This document shows positions 18,489 to 27,974 of a stretch of 64,000 bases of DNA, piece after piece; within the stretch, counting starts at the first letter, position 1, and every line of letters starts with the position of its first letter. The DNA is taken from contig JAKAEP010000002.1 in the NCBI GenBank assembly GCA_021818265.1, forward strand, positions 1 through 64,000, in the 5' to 3' direction. Under the pieces are notes generated by a model. The model did not search any database. It had not been told where the DNA came from and was given only the letters and a program-made list of their open reading frames with translations. The position numbers were made by a program, and so were the translations under genes. The stretch is from Actinomycetes bacterium. Lineage in GTDB: Bacteria; Actinomycetota; Acidimicrobiia; Acidimicrobiales; RAAP-2.

Positions 18489-19099
18489 TGGCGCACGGGG
18501 CGAGTCACGGCGTCGACGTCGAGACGTCGGCCGTCGCCGCCCCCTACGATCGGGCCCGCCGGATCGTCCTGGCGAGCCAGGGGGTCTTCTTCGGTGCGCT
18601 GACCCTGTGCGTGCTGTTGATCCACGACCACGTCGCCCAGAACGACGGGATCTCCTACTACGGGGTGCACGCCGAGACGATCGTGTTCGCCGTGGTGGGC
18701 TACGTGGTCGCGTCGGTGGGCCTGTGGTGGTTCGCCGGGATCCTGCGCGACGAGGGCATCGAGGCGGTGGGCTGGGTCAGCGCGCGTGTCGTCTCGGTGA
18801 TGCTGATCCTCTTGCTGTTGACGCCCTTCAACAAGGGCGCGTTCCTCAACTGGGCCCACATGACGGTGGGGGTCGTCGGAGCGCTCGTGCAGCTCGGTGC
18901 GTCGTGGCGGATCATGCGCCGGCGCGCGACCACTCTCGCCAGCGTGGGCTTCTGGGTACTGCTGGTCGGCGGCGTCGTGGCCGCGGCCTCCCTGCCCGAC
19001 TGGGGCTTCACCCACCTGCTCACGGGCGAGATCGTCTTCGAGATCGGCTACGCCCTCTGCCTGAGCGCGTGGGCCTCCGAGCTCCGGGCGGGCGCCTGA
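18488..19099 (+). CDS. multi-pass membrane protein of unknown function
   Basis: Several hydrophobic segments (IVLASQGVFFGALTLCVLLI, IVFAVVGYVVASVGLWWFA); start overlaps ppa stop. Confidence 0.7.
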   Translation: MAHGASHGVDVETSAVAAPYDRARRIVLASQGVFFGALTLCVLLIHDHVAQNDGISYYGVHAETIVFAVVGYVVASVGLWWFAGILRDEGIEAVGWVSARVVSVMLILLLLTPFNKGAFLNWAHMTVGVVGALVQLGASWRIMRRRATTLASVGFWVLLVGGVVAAASLPDWGFTHLLTGEIVFEIGYALCLSAWASELRAGA

Positions 19100-19106
19100 G
19101 CGACCG

Positions 19107-19715
19107 TCAGCGCAGGCTCGAGCTCGGCTCACGCCGGATCGCGCCGTCGGCGAGGACGGTGAGGGCCCTCAGCCACTCCTCGTCGCCGACCGACAGCGCG
19201 TGCTCTCCCTCGAGCTCGATCTGGCCGAAGAAGAGCGCGTACCAGATGCGCGCGAACGCGACCGCGCTCATCCCCTCGGCGAGGAGGCCGCGCTCCTCGA
19301 GGGGCTGGACCCGAGCGACGATGAACTGGGCCGTCTCCTTCTTCGCCTCGGCGATGCCCTGGGAGGCGGTGGGGTTGTGGCGCGCGAAGGACATCGACTC
19401 GATGCGCTGGATGCGGGCCTCGGTGCGGGCGGGCACCTGCGCCTCGACGATGACGGTCCGGATGGCCGCGCGCAGCGCGGCGGGCGTCTTCACGTCGAGC
19501 ATCGGTCGGGTGAAGGTCTCGGCGAGGTCGAGCAGGACGGCCCGGAACCGGTGGACGATGGCCGAGGCGATCAGGTCCTCGCGGTCGCTGAAGTAGCTGT
19601 AGAGCAGGGCGACCGAGATGCCGGCCTCCATGGCGACGCGCTTCACCCGGAACTGGGTCAGCCCGTTGCGCTCGATCTCGTGCGCCGCCGCCTCCAAGAT
19701 GCGGTCACGCGTCAT
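19107..19715 (-). CDS. TetR/AcrR-family regulator
   Basis: MTRDRILEAAAHEIERNGLTQFRVKRVAMEAGISVALLYSYFSDREDLIASAIVHRF: TetR HTH. Confidence 0.9.
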   Translation of the reverse strand: MTRDRILEAAAHEIERNGLTQFRVKRVAMEAGISVALLYSYFSDREDLIASAIVHRFRAVLLDLAETFTRPMLDVKTPAALRAAIRTVIVEAQVPARTEARIQRIESMSFARHNPTASQGIAEAKKETAQFIVARVQPLEERGLLAEGMSAVAFARIWYALFFGQIELEGEHALSVGDEEWLRALTVLADGAIRREPSSSLR

Positions 19716-19745
19716 CGGCCAAGACTAGCGAGGGCCGGTTCCCCC

Positions 19746-21251
19746 TCATCGGGGCGGCCAGCCGGGCACCGGGCCGCGACCGGAGGGGAAGCGCACGTTC
19801 TTCGCGCGCACGAACTCGTGCAGCGTCTCGGGCGCGTACTCGCGCCCGAAGCCGCTTCCCTTCACGCCCCCGAACGGTGAGCCGATGTAGGTCCGGCGGG
19901 TGTAGTTGTTCACGAAGACCATGCCGACCTCGAGCCGCTCGGCGAGCCGAGCCGCGCGGGACTCGTCGCGCGTGCAGATCGCCGCGGTGAGCCCGTAGTC
20001 GGAGTCGTTGGCGATGGCGACGGCCTGGTCGTCGTCGGTCGCGCGCAGGAGGCTCGCCACGGGTCCGAAGATCTCCTCGCGCGCGATCGTCATCGCGGGG
20101 GTCACGTCGCCGAAGACGACCGGGGTGACGAAGTAGCCCCCGTCGAGGGGGCGCTCGCGGGGGACGTCACCCCGGTAGAGGAGCGTGGCGCCTTCGGCGA
20201 GGCCGACCTCGATGTAATGGTTCACCCGGTCGCGCTGGCGGGCGTCGACCATCGGGCCGATGTCGGTTGACTCGTCCAGGGGGTCGCCCACGAGGAGGCG
20301 CGCGGTGGCCTCGACGAATCGTCGGGCGAACTCGTCGTAGAGGGGCTCTTCGACCACGATGCGCGAGGTCGAGGTGCAGGCCTCGCCCTGGTTGTAGAAC
20401 ATCCCCTCGATCGCCACCGCCACGGCCTGGTCGAGGTCGGCGTCGTCGAGCACGAGCAGGGCGTTCTTGCCGCCGAGCTCCATCGTGGCGTAGGTGAGGT
20501 TCTTCGCCGCGCCCTCGAGCACCCGGCGCCCGGTCGCCGTGGAGCCCGTGAAGGAGATCCGCTCGACCCTCGGGTGTCCCACCAGGGCCGGCCCCGCGCC
20601 GACCCCGCTCACGACGTTGATGACCCCGGGGGGCAGGACCTCGTTGGCGAGCTCGGCCAGGCGCAGGACCGTGAGCGGCGCCTGCTCGCCGGGCTTGAGC
20701 ACGACCGTATTGCCCACCGCGAGCGCCGGAGCGCACTTCTTGGAGAAGTGGATCGGAGGCCAGTTGAACGGCAGGATCGCCGCCACGACGCCGTAGGGCT
20801 CGTAGGCGACCCGAGCCTCGATCGGACCCTGGTCCACGATGTGACCCGGCACCGTGTCGGCGATGCCCGCGTAGTAGTCGAAGCTCGTGTGGCTCGAGAC
20901 CACGTCCACCCGCAGGGCGTCGCGACGGGGCTTGCCGACCTCGCGCGCGCACAGCTCGCCGAGCTCCTCGGCGTGGGCCCGGAATCGTGCGGCCACCTCG
21001 CGCATGTAGCCCGCGCGCTCCCGAGGGGAGAGGCGCCGCCACGTCTGCTCGTAGGCGTGACGGCTGTCCTCGACCGCCTCGGCGACCTCGGCGTCGGACG
21101 CGGCGACGACCCGGGCGAGCGGCTCCCCGGTCGCCGACTCGGTGACGGTGAAGAGCTCGGCCCCGGCGTGATCCCGGAACGCTCCGGCGATGAGCGACCC
21201 CCACACGGGTCGCGCGGCCAGCAGGTCGTCGCTGAGACGGGTGTCGCCCAT
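19746..21251 (-). CDS. NAD(P)-dependent aldehyde dehydrogenase
   Basis: ELGGKNALLVLDDADLDQAV, FYNQGEACTSTSRIVVEEPLYDEF catalytic Glu/Cys motifs. Confidence 0.94.
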   Translation of the reverse strand: MGDTRLSDDLLAARPVWGSLIAGAFRDHAGAELFTVTESATGEPLARVVAASDAEVAEAVEDSRHAYEQTWRRLSPRERAGYMREVAARFRAHAEELGELCAREVGKPRRDALRVDVVSSHTSFDYYAGIADTVPGHIVDQGPIEARVAYEPYGVVAAILPFNWPPIHFSKKCAPALAVGNTVVLKPGEQAPLTVLRLAELANEVLPPGVINVVSGVGAGPALVGHPRVERISFTGSTATGRRVLEGAAKNLTYATMELGGKNALLVLDDADLDQAVAVAIEGMFYNQGEACTSTSRIVVEEPLYDEFARRFVEATARLLVGDPLDESTDIGPMVDARQRDRVNHYIEVGLAEGATLLYRGDVPRERPLDGGYFVTPVVFGDVTPAMTIAREEIFGPVASLLRATDDDQAVAIANDSDYGLTAAICTRDESRAARLAERLEVGMVFVNNYTRRTYIGSPFGGVKGSGFGREYAPETLHEFVRAKNVRFPSGRGPVPGWPPR

Positions 21252-21260
21252 GGCGCCTCC

Positions 21261-22154
21261 TTAGTCGACGAGGCGGCCCGGGGCCACCAGGTCCTCGAGT
21301 CCGCCCTCGACGTCGCCGAGGTCGGGGTCCGGTTCGGCCGCGCGCCTCAGGTCGATCAGCGTGCGCACCGAGCGTCGGTCGACCGACCCCGTCGGCACGA
21401 GCCCTCGGACGGGGTCGCGCAGCAGGTCGGCGTACGCCGCGGTGTCGGGCGGGCTGAGCCCCAGCCGGTCGGCCGCGGCCTCGCGAATCGTGCCGTCGTG
21501 GTCACCGGCAGCGATCGCGCCGGCCACCTCGACGAGGGCCTCGGCCAGCCGGTGGCGCTCGGCGGACGGCGCCGCAGGGCCCGCGAGGACGGTGCCCAGG
21601 TAGGGGCCCAGGTCGCTCGCCTCGCCGAGGAGGGCCGCGCCCGCGCCGCGGGCCGGGTACTGGTTCCCCGCGTTCAGCACCGTGAGGTCGCACCGGCCCT
21701 CGACGAGGGCCGCGGCGCGCCGGGGCGTCGACCCCAGGGCGACGATCTCGAGGTCGTCACGGCCGAGGCCCCGGAGAGCGAGCAAGGCGTAGCCGACGAA
21801 CGCGAAGCCCGAGGTCGCCACGTCGACGGCGAGGCGGGCGCCGGGTCGGGGTTCGCCGAGCCCCGCGCGAGCCCAGAGCGACAGGCCCAGCCCACGGTCG
21901 AGCGCGGCCTCGACGACGAGTGGGATGCGCCGCCCGAGGGGGTTGCGCGTGAGGAAGTGGTAGGCGAGGACGTTGTCGGGACTCGTGAGGACCACGTCGA
22001 GGTCGCCCGCGATCAGGGACTGGAACTGCGCGGGGGACGACGCGACCGGGACCTCGTCGACCTCGAGGCCCGCGCGCTCGAGCGCACCGCTCCGGCGCGC
22101 CACCTCGAGCAGGACCGAGGGGGTGAAGGTGCCCAGGCGCAGCCGGTCGCCCAT
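21261..22154 (-). CDS. NMT1/THI5-like substrate-binding-fold protein lacking a signal peptide
   Basis: MGDRLRLGTFTPSVLLEVARRSGALERAGLEVDEVPVASSPAQFQSLIAGDLDVVLTSPDNVLAYHF; NMT1-like N-lobe, but starts directly at beta-1. Confidence 0.65.
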   Translation of the reverse strand: MGDRLRLGTFTPSVLLEVARRSGALERAGLEVDEVPVASSPAQFQSLIAGDLDVVLTSPDNVLAYHFLTRNPLGRRIPLVVEAALDRGLGLSLWARAGLGEPRPGARLAVDVATSGFAFVGYALLALRGLGRDDLEIVALGSTPRRAAALVEGRCDLTVLNAGNQYPARGAGAALLGEASDLGPYLGTVLAGPAAPSAERHRLAEALVEVAGAIAAGDHDGTIREAAADRLGLSPPDTAAYADLLRDPVRGLVPTGSVDRRSVRTLIDLRRAAEPDPDLGDVEGGLEDLVAPGRLVD

Positions 22155-22157
22155 GGC

Positions 22158-23516
22158 TTAGAGCTCGCTGGCCCAGTCGCGGGTCTCGAGGATCTCGGCG
22201 AGGCGCGCGAGGAAGCGCGCCGCGTACGCCCCGTCGATGACCCGGTGGTCGAAGGTCAACGCGACCAGGCCGATCGAGTGGATGGCGATGAGCTCCTCGC
22301 CGTCGGCACCGGTGACGACGACGGGCTTGCGCGAGACCCCGTCGGTGGCGAGGATGGCCACCTGGGGCTGGTTGATGATGGCCCCGGTCATGAGCGTCCC
22401 GTAGGGGCCGGGGTTCGTGATCGTGAAGGTCCCGTGGGACATGTCGTCGACGGTCAGGCGCTTCGATCGGGCGCCCGTGGCGAGCGCGCGCACGCGCACC
22501 GCCATCTCTCGGAGCGTGAGCGCCGCCGCGTCGCGCACGACGGGCACCACGAGGCCCTGGCCGTCGAGGTCGACGGCGATGCCGAGGTTGACCGCCGCGT
22601 GCACGACGAGGGCGTCGTCACCGACGGATGCGTTGAGGTGCGGGAACTCTCCGAGGGCTTGCACCGTGGCCACCGCGTTGAACGGCAGGTAGGTGAGAGA
22701 GAACCCCTCGCGCTCCTTGAACGAGGGGCCGTGACGTCGACGGGCCCGCTCGACGTTCTCGTAGTCGATCTCGCGCACCATCAGCGTGTGGGCCGAGGTC
22801 GCCTTGGAGCGCACCATGTGCTCGGCGGTGAGGCGCCGGATCGTCGAGAACGGCACGACCTCATCCGCGCGCGACCCCGCGGCGAGGGCGGCCGCGGCCG
22901 CCTCGACGTCGCGGCGCTGGACCCGTCCGCCCGGCCCCGTGCCGGTCACGTCGGAGATGCTCAGGCCGTGCTCGCGCAGGAGCCGGCGCACCACCGGGGA
23001 GACCGCGGCCGCCTCGTCGCCGGCCGGGGCGCTCACGGCCGCCACGTGGGCGAGGACGTCCTCGCGGGTGATCCGCCCGGCGGGACCCGTGCCGAGGACG
23101 TCGCCGGGCTCCAGGTGGTGCTCGGCGAGGAGCCGGCGCACGACCGGCGAGAGCCGCTCGGCGCCCGCCCCCCCGGCCCGTCGCGTGCTCGTCGCGGGCA
23201 GGGGGGAGTCGACGGCGCCGTCCTCGACGTCGAGTCGGGCGCCGGGTCGCGCTCGCGGGGCGTCGCCCGCAGCCGCCTCGGGCTCCTCGTCGATAAGCCC
23301 CAGGGTCGTGCCGACGTCGACGGTCTGGCCGGCCGGGACGAGTATCGCGGTCAGCGTCCCGCCGGCGGGCGAGGGGATCTCCGTGTCGACCTTGTCGGTG
23401 GAGACCTCGAAGAGCGCCTCTCCCTTGTCGACCGGCTCCCCGACGGCCTTGAACCACTTGGTGACGGTTCCCTCGGCCACCGTCTCTCCGAGCTGGGGCA
23501 TCGTGACCTTAGGCAT
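22158..23516 (-). CDS. 2-oxoacid dehydrogenase dihydrolipoyl acyltransferase (E2) with one lipoyl domain and two peripheral-subunit-binding domains
   Basis: MPKVTMPQLGETVAEGTVTKWFKAVGEPVDKGEALFEVSTDKVDTEIPSPAGG; two SPVVRRLL..E/D..GTGP.GR motifs; C-terminal FDHRVIDGAYAARFL. Confidence 0.93.
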   Translation of the reverse strand: MPKVTMPQLGETVAEGTVTKWFKAVGEPVDKGEALFEVSTDKVDTEIPSPAGGTLTAILVPAGQTVDVGTTLGLIDEEPEAAAGDAPRARPGARLDVEDGAVDSPLPATSTRRAGGAGAERLSPVVRRLLAEHHLEPGDVLGTGPAGRITREDVLAHVAAVSAPAGDEAAAVSPVVRRLLREHGLSISDVTGTGPGGRVQRRDVEAAAAALAAGSRADEVVPFSTIRRLTAEHMVRSKATSAHTLMVREIDYENVERARRRHGPSFKEREGFSLTYLPFNAVATVQALGEFPHLNASVGDDALVVHAAVNLGIAVDLDGQGLVVPVVRDAAALTLREMAVRVRALATGARSKRLTVDDMSHGTFTITNPGPYGTLMTGAIINQPQVAILATDGVSRKPVVVTGADGEELIAIHSIGLVALTFDHRVIDGAYAARFLARLAEILETRDWASEL

Positions 23517-24609
23517 GTGGGGCTCCGGGGGTAGGGGTCGGTCGAGGCTCCGCGTCCAGGTGGCGAGCGAGCCAGTCTGCAGCGTAGGGCCGGTGCCGGT
23601 ACGTGACGTTCGCGCAGCCGTGGTTCCCGTCGTCGAGGACGAGCAGCTCCGCGGGTCCCGCCGCCTCGGCGACGAGCCGCTCGCCCTCGCGCCACGAGAA
23701 GAGCCGGTCGCGCCGTCCCTGGACGACGAGGAGGGGACCCGTGATCGACGACGCGCGCCCGGCGAGGGTGAGGTCGGCGGCCCGGCGCGCGGCGTCGGCC
23801 TCGCCGGTGCTGCCCGAGCGCACGACGAAGGCCCGGCGGGTGAGGGGGTTGAGGGACTCCCAGGCGGCGGCGAAGTCGTACGGCCCCGAGAGGGCCACCG
23901 TGGCGCGCACCCCGAGGTCGGCCGCCGCGATTCGCGCGGCGTAGTAGCCCCCGAGGGAGACGCCCCAGACGCCGACCCGGTCGGGATCGACCTCGGGTCG
24001 GCTCCGCAGGTGGCCCAGCGCGGCCGCCCCCACGACCTCCCAGTCCGGTCGGATCGGCAGGTCCCACTCGACCTCGCCCTGTCCCGGGCCCTCGAGCGAG
24101 ACCGTGGCCAGCCCGCGCTCCAGGAAGGCCCGCTCGACCTCGCGGAACTCCTCCTTCGCCGAGTCGAGTCCCGGGATCAGGACGACCGTGGGCTGGGGCG
24201 ACGTCGGGTCGGGCGTGCGCAAGAGGGCGACCAACCGCGAACCCTCGAAGGGGATCTCGAGCCGGGTCCCCGGGGGTTCGAGGTGGGGCGAGGCGTCGCT
24301 GAGGGCGGCCACCGCGCGGTCGTGGGCCGCGCGGGCCTGGTCGAGGTCGTGGACGAACAGGAACTTCGCGAAGTGGAAGTAGACGGCGGCGCGGGCGAAG
24401 TGCTCGCCGGCGCTGCGCCCGTTCCCCGCGGCGCGGGCGGTGGCGCCGAGGGCCTCGTGGTCGGCGCCGGCCTCGCACCACGCGGCGCACCAGTCCTCCC
24501 AGCGCTCGAGCCGCGCCGCTATGTGCACGTAGTCACTTGCGTCGACCCCGTTCGCCACGAAGCGGGGCTGCCAATTGGCGATGGCGGTCTCCAGCAGCGC
24601 GTCGGTCAC
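23509..24609 (-). CDS. alpha/beta hydrolase (2,6-dihydroxypseudooxynicotine hydrolase/FrsA-like)
   Basis: Long helical N-terminus then GVWGVSLGGYYAARIA nucleophile elbow, QGRRDRLFSWREGERL, DDGNHGCANVTYRHRPYAADWL. Confidence 0.8.
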   Translation of the reverse strand: MTDALLETAIANWQPRFVANGVDASDYVHIAARLERWEDWCAAWCEAGADHEALGATARAAGNGRSAGEHFARAAVYFHFAKFLFVHDLDQARAAHDRAVAALSDASPHLEPPGTRLEIPFEGSRLVALLRTPDPTSPQPTVVLIPGLDSAKEEFREVERAFLERGLATVSLEGPGQGEVEWDLPIRPDWEVVGAAALGHLRSRPEVDPDRVGVWGVSLGGYYAARIAAADLGVRATVALSGPYDFAAAWESLNPLTRRAFVVRSGSTGEADAARRAADLTLAGRASSITGPLLVVQGRRDRLFSWREGERLVAEAAGPAELLVLDDGNHGCANVTYRHRPYAADWLARHLDAEPRPTPTPGAPHA

Positions 24610-24715
24610 TGTCCCCCCACCGGCCCGGATGGGTGGAGATGGTAACGCCGTCGCCGTCGGTGGGAGAAGGGGCGCGCGCTTGAAATCTTTTCACGGCGAA
24701 CGGCGCCCGGGCGCC

Positions 24716-24744
24716 TTGATTAGCCGAGGGGCCATCGTTAGCGT
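24716..24744 (+). promoter_or_regulatory. putative promoter TTGATT-N17-TAGCGT for the Liv-type ABC operon
   Basis: TTGATT 24716-24721, TAGCGT 24739-24744, spacer exactly 17 nt; abuts 14-bp palindrome GGCGCCCGGGCGCC (24702-24715). Confidence 0.5.
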
Positions 24745-24831
24745 TGCCCCATCGCCGTCCCGGCGAGCGACGGGGGTGGACCGAAACGGGGACCACCGAA
24801 GTCGTCACACAGATTGGTTCGGGGGGAATCA

Positions 24832-26082
24832 ATGAAGAGAATGAGCACCGTGAGGGTGCTGGCGGCGACCACGGTCGCCGCGGCATCACTCATCACGATG
24901 GCGGCGGCCTCAACGGCCGGCGCGAGCTCGGGTGGCCTCGCCAAGGGCGCACCGGTCAACATCGGCATCTCGTTGTCGCTCTCGGGCGACTTCTCGGCCG
25001 ACGGCCAGGCGTTCCAACGCGGGTACGAGCTGTGGGCCAAGGAGCAGAACGCCCACGGCGGTCTGCTCGGACACAAGATCAACCTGATCATCAAGTCCGA
25101 CGCGTCAAGCCCCACCCAGGTGGTGACGAACTACCAGGACCTCATCGGCCAGAGCCACGTCCAGCTGGTGTTCGGGCCGTTCTCGTCGCTGCTCACCGTG
25201 CCGGCGGCCCAGACCGCTGAGCGCTTCGGCTACGCGATGGTCGAGGGGGCGGGCGGCGCGCCGTCGGTCTTCCAGGCCCACCTCAACAACGTCTTCGACG
25301 TGTCGCTGCCGGTCGCGAACGACCTCATGCCCTTCGCGACGTGGATCTCCTCGTTGCCCAAGGGCCAGCGGCCGACGAGCGCGTACTACGTGACCTCGAA
25401 CGACCCCTTCACCGAGCCCCAGCTGCCGGTCGCCCAGAAGATCATGTCCAAGGCGGGGATCAAGTCGCTCGGCTTCACCGTCTTCCCGGCGGAGGTGACC
25501 GACTACACCTCGATCGCGGACAAGGTCGCCGCGGCCAAGGCCCAGGTGGTCGTGCTCGGCTCGGTCGACGTGCCCACGGTGTCGGCCTTCATGCAGGCCT
25601 TCGAGCAGGCCCACTACAACCCGAAGGCCTTCATCGCGACGGGCGGTCCGGACCAGGGGGCGGCGTTCTTGAAGGCCGTCGGCGCGAAGAACGCGAGCGG
25701 GATGATGGTGCCCAACGCGTGGTACGGCGGCTCGGCCAACAAGCTCTCCAAGGCGATGGTGGCGGCCTACATCAAGCAGTACGGCGGCACCCCGGCCGAC
25801 ATCAACTCCGACGTCGCCGAGGCCTACTCGGTGGGCGAGGTCATGGCCCAGGCGGTCAAGGCGACCGGCGGCTTCGACAACGCCAAGATCATCGCCTACC
25901 TGCACTCGGGCAAGGTGATGTCCTCGGTGCAGGGCCCGGTCAAGTTCAACAAGCTCGGCGAGAACGTCGACCCGACCGCCTTCACCTTCCAGTGGCAGGG
26001 CACGAAGTTCGTCCAGGTCAACCCGGTCAACGACCCCAACTCGGTGAAGGTCCTCTTCCCCAAGCCGGCCTGGAAGAACTGA
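24832..26082 (+). CDS. branched-chain amino-acid-type (Liv/Urt) ABC substrate-binding protein
   Basis: MKRMSTVRVLAATTVAAASLITMAAASTAGASS signal; VNIGISLSLSGDFSADGQAFQRGYELWAKEQNAHGGLLGHKINLI: Peripla_BP_6 type. Confidence 0.92.
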   Translation: MKRMSTVRVLAATTVAAASLITMAAASTAGASSGGLAKGAPVNIGISLSLSGDFSADGQAFQRGYELWAKEQNAHGGLLGHKINLIIKSDASSPTQVVTNYQDLIGQSHVQLVFGPFSSLLTVPAAQTAERFGYAMVEGAGGAPSVFQAHLNNVFDVSLPVANDLMPFATWISSLPKGQRPTSAYYVTSNDPFTEPQLPVAQKIMSKAGIKSLGFTVFPAEVTDYTSIADKVAAAKAQVVVLGSVDVPTVSAFMQAFEQAHYNPKAFIATGGPDQGAAFLKAVGAKNASGMMVPNAWYGGSANKLSKAMVAAYIKQYGGTPADINSDVAEAYSVGEVMAQAVKATGGFDNAKIIAYLHSGKVMSSVQGPVKFNKLGENVDPTAFTFQWQGTKFVQVNPVNDPNSVKVLFPKPAWKN

Positions 26083-26085
26083 TCG

Positions 26086-26970
26086 ATGTCGGGTAGCGCG
26101 CTCACCTACGCGATCGTCGACGGGGTGCTGACCGGTTCGGTCTACGCCCTCATGGCGACGGGTCTCACGCTGATCTTCGGGGTGATGGACATCATCAACA
26201 TCGCCCAGGGGATCTTCGTGGTGCTGGGTGCCTACCTGAGCTACGCGATCCAGCTGCACTGGGGCATCGACCCCTTCGTCGGCCTCCTCATCACGATCCC
26301 CACCCTGTTCGTGGTGGGGATCGTGGTGGAGAGGGTCTTCATGTCCCGACTGAAGGGACCGGAGAAGACGGCGATGTCGATCCTGGTCACCTACGCGGTC
26401 TCTTTGCTCATCGAGGGCTCACTCAACATGATCTTCTCGGTGAACGTCGTCCAGATCAACGCGTGGTACGTGAACCAGTCGTTCAAGCTCTTCGGCGTGT
26501 ACTTCGCCTACATCTACGTCTTCGGCTTCATCCTGGCCGTGGTGTTGCTCGCGGCCCTGTGGGTCCTCTTGTACCGGACCCGCTTCGGGGCGAGCGTGCG
26601 CGCGTCCCTGGCCGACCAGACGGCGGCGGCCCTCATCGGCATCAACGTGAAGAGGGTCGCCACCATCTGTTTCGGCATCGGGACCGCGGTGACGGCGGCG
26701 GGCGGGATGGTGTTCGGCGCGACCAACGCCTTCAACGCGAGCTCGAGCTACGACCTCATCTCCCGGCTCCTCACCATCATCGTCCTCGGCGGGATGGGGA
26801 GCCTGGGCGGGGCCCTCGTCGCCTCGATCGGGATGGTGATGCTCGAGGACGTGGTCGGGGTGGTCTGGTCGCCGGTCTGGTCGACGATGACCTTCTTCAT
26901 CGTGCTGGTCATCGTCCTGTCCCTGCGCCCCCAGGGACTCTTCGGCAAGCAGCTCGCGAGGACGGCCTGA
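26086..26970 (+). CDS. Liv-type ABC transporter permease (LivH-like)
   Basis: VDGVLTGSVYALMATGLTLIFGVMDIINIAQGIFVVLGAYLSY; GGMGSLGGALVASIGMVM. Confidence 0.92.
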   Translation: MSGSALTYAIVDGVLTGSVYALMATGLTLIFGVMDIINIAQGIFVVLGAYLSYAIQLHWGIDPFVGLLITIPTLFVVGIVVERVFMSRLKGPEKTAMSILVTYAVSLLIEGSLNMIFSVNVVQINAWYVNQSFKLFGVYFAYIYVFGFILAVVLLAALWVLLYRTRFGASVRASLADQTAAALIGINVKRVATICFGIGTAVTAAGGMVFGATNAFNASSSYDLISRLLTIIVLGGMGSLGGALVASIGMVMLEDVVGVVWSPVWSTMTFFIVLVIVLSLRPQGLFGKQLARTA

Positions 26971-27974
26971 TGCGTCTCTGGTCTCGCGCCGCCTGGGCGC
27001 TCGGTCTCGTCGCGTTGGCCCTCTTCCCGGTCGTGGTGACGAACCCGGCCTACGTCGCGATCGGCGTCTTCACCCTCATCTACATGTCCTGCGCGAGTTC
27101 GTGGAACATGTTCTCGGGCTACACGGGCTACATCGCCCTCGGCTCGGCCGTCTCCTACGGGGTGGGCGCCTACACGATGGCGCTGGTGTCGATCCACGCG
27201 AACATGGCCCCGGGCGCGTCGATGTTCTGGCTGGCCCCCCTCGGTGGGCTCCTCGCCTCCCTCGTGGCGCTGCCGATCGGGGCCATCGCCCTGCGGGTCC
27301 GGCGCCACACCTTCGTCGTGATCACCATCGCGATCTTCTTCGTCTTCCAGCTGACCGCGATCAACGTGGGCTTCACCGGGAGCACCTCGGGGCTGATCCT
27401 GCCCTTCATCAGCTGGAACGAGAGCTACTACAACGTGCCCTTCTACTACGTGGCCCTCGGCCTGGTGATCTTCGCCACGGCCCTGTCGGCGCTGGTGCGC
27501 CGTTCGCGCTTCGGCCTGCAGATGCTGGCCATCCGCGACGACGAGGACCGGGCGCTCGGCCTCGGGGTGCGCACCACGGCGGTGAAGCTCACCGGCTTCG
27601 CCCTCGCGCAGTTCACGATCGGCATGGCGGGGGCGCTCTACGCGATGTTCGTGGGCCAGATCTTCCCCCAGTTCGTCTTCGACCCGCTCTTCGACGTCTC
27701 GATCGCCCTCATGGCCTTCCTCGGGGGCCTCGGCACGCTGGCCGGGCCGCTGCTCGGCGCGCTGATCCTCGAGTCGTTCCAGCAGTGGCTGACCCTGTCG
27801 TTCTCCAACAGCTCGCTCTACCTCATCCTCTTCGGGGCCCTCTTCCTCCTCGTGATCCTCTTCATGCCCCAAGGCATCGTCGTCTTCGTCCGTGACCGCG
27901 TGACGCGCCGCGCCGCGCGTGAGAAGGCCGCCGTCGCGGCGGCCGAGACCACCCTCGCCGGGAGCCGGGCCTGA
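26970..27974 (+). CDS. Liv-type ABC transporter permease (LivM-like)
   Basis: MFSGYTGYIALGSAVSYGVGAYTMAL; RDDEDRALGLGVRTTAVKLTGFALAQFTIGMAGALYAMFVGQIFP; TGATG overlap with upstream gene. Confidence 0.92.
   Translation: MRLWSRAAWALGLVALALFPVVVTNPAYVAIGVFTLIYMSCASSWNMFSGYTGYIALGSAVSYGVGAYTMALVSIHANMAPGASMFWLAPLGGLLASLVALPIGAIALRVRRHTFVVITIAIFFVFQLTAINVGFTGSTSGLILPFISWNESYYNVPFYYVALGLVIFATALSALVRRSRFGLQMLAIRDDEDRALGLGVRTTAVKLTGFALAQFTIGMAGALYAMFVGQIFPQFVFDPLFDVSIALMAFLGGLGTLAGPLLGALILESFQQWLTLSFSNSSLYLILFGALFLLVILFMPQGIVVFVRDRVTRRAAREKAAVAAAETTLAGSRA

Noticed and set aside
20574-23534. 986-aa plus-strand ORF
   Set aside because: Antisense to the ALDH, NMT1-like and E2 genes; composition is low-complexity R/G/E/D/H with no recognisable domain.
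22786-24645. 619-aa plus-strand ORF over the E2/hydrolase genes
   Set aside because: Antisense shadow, Ser/Arg/Thr-rich, no motif.
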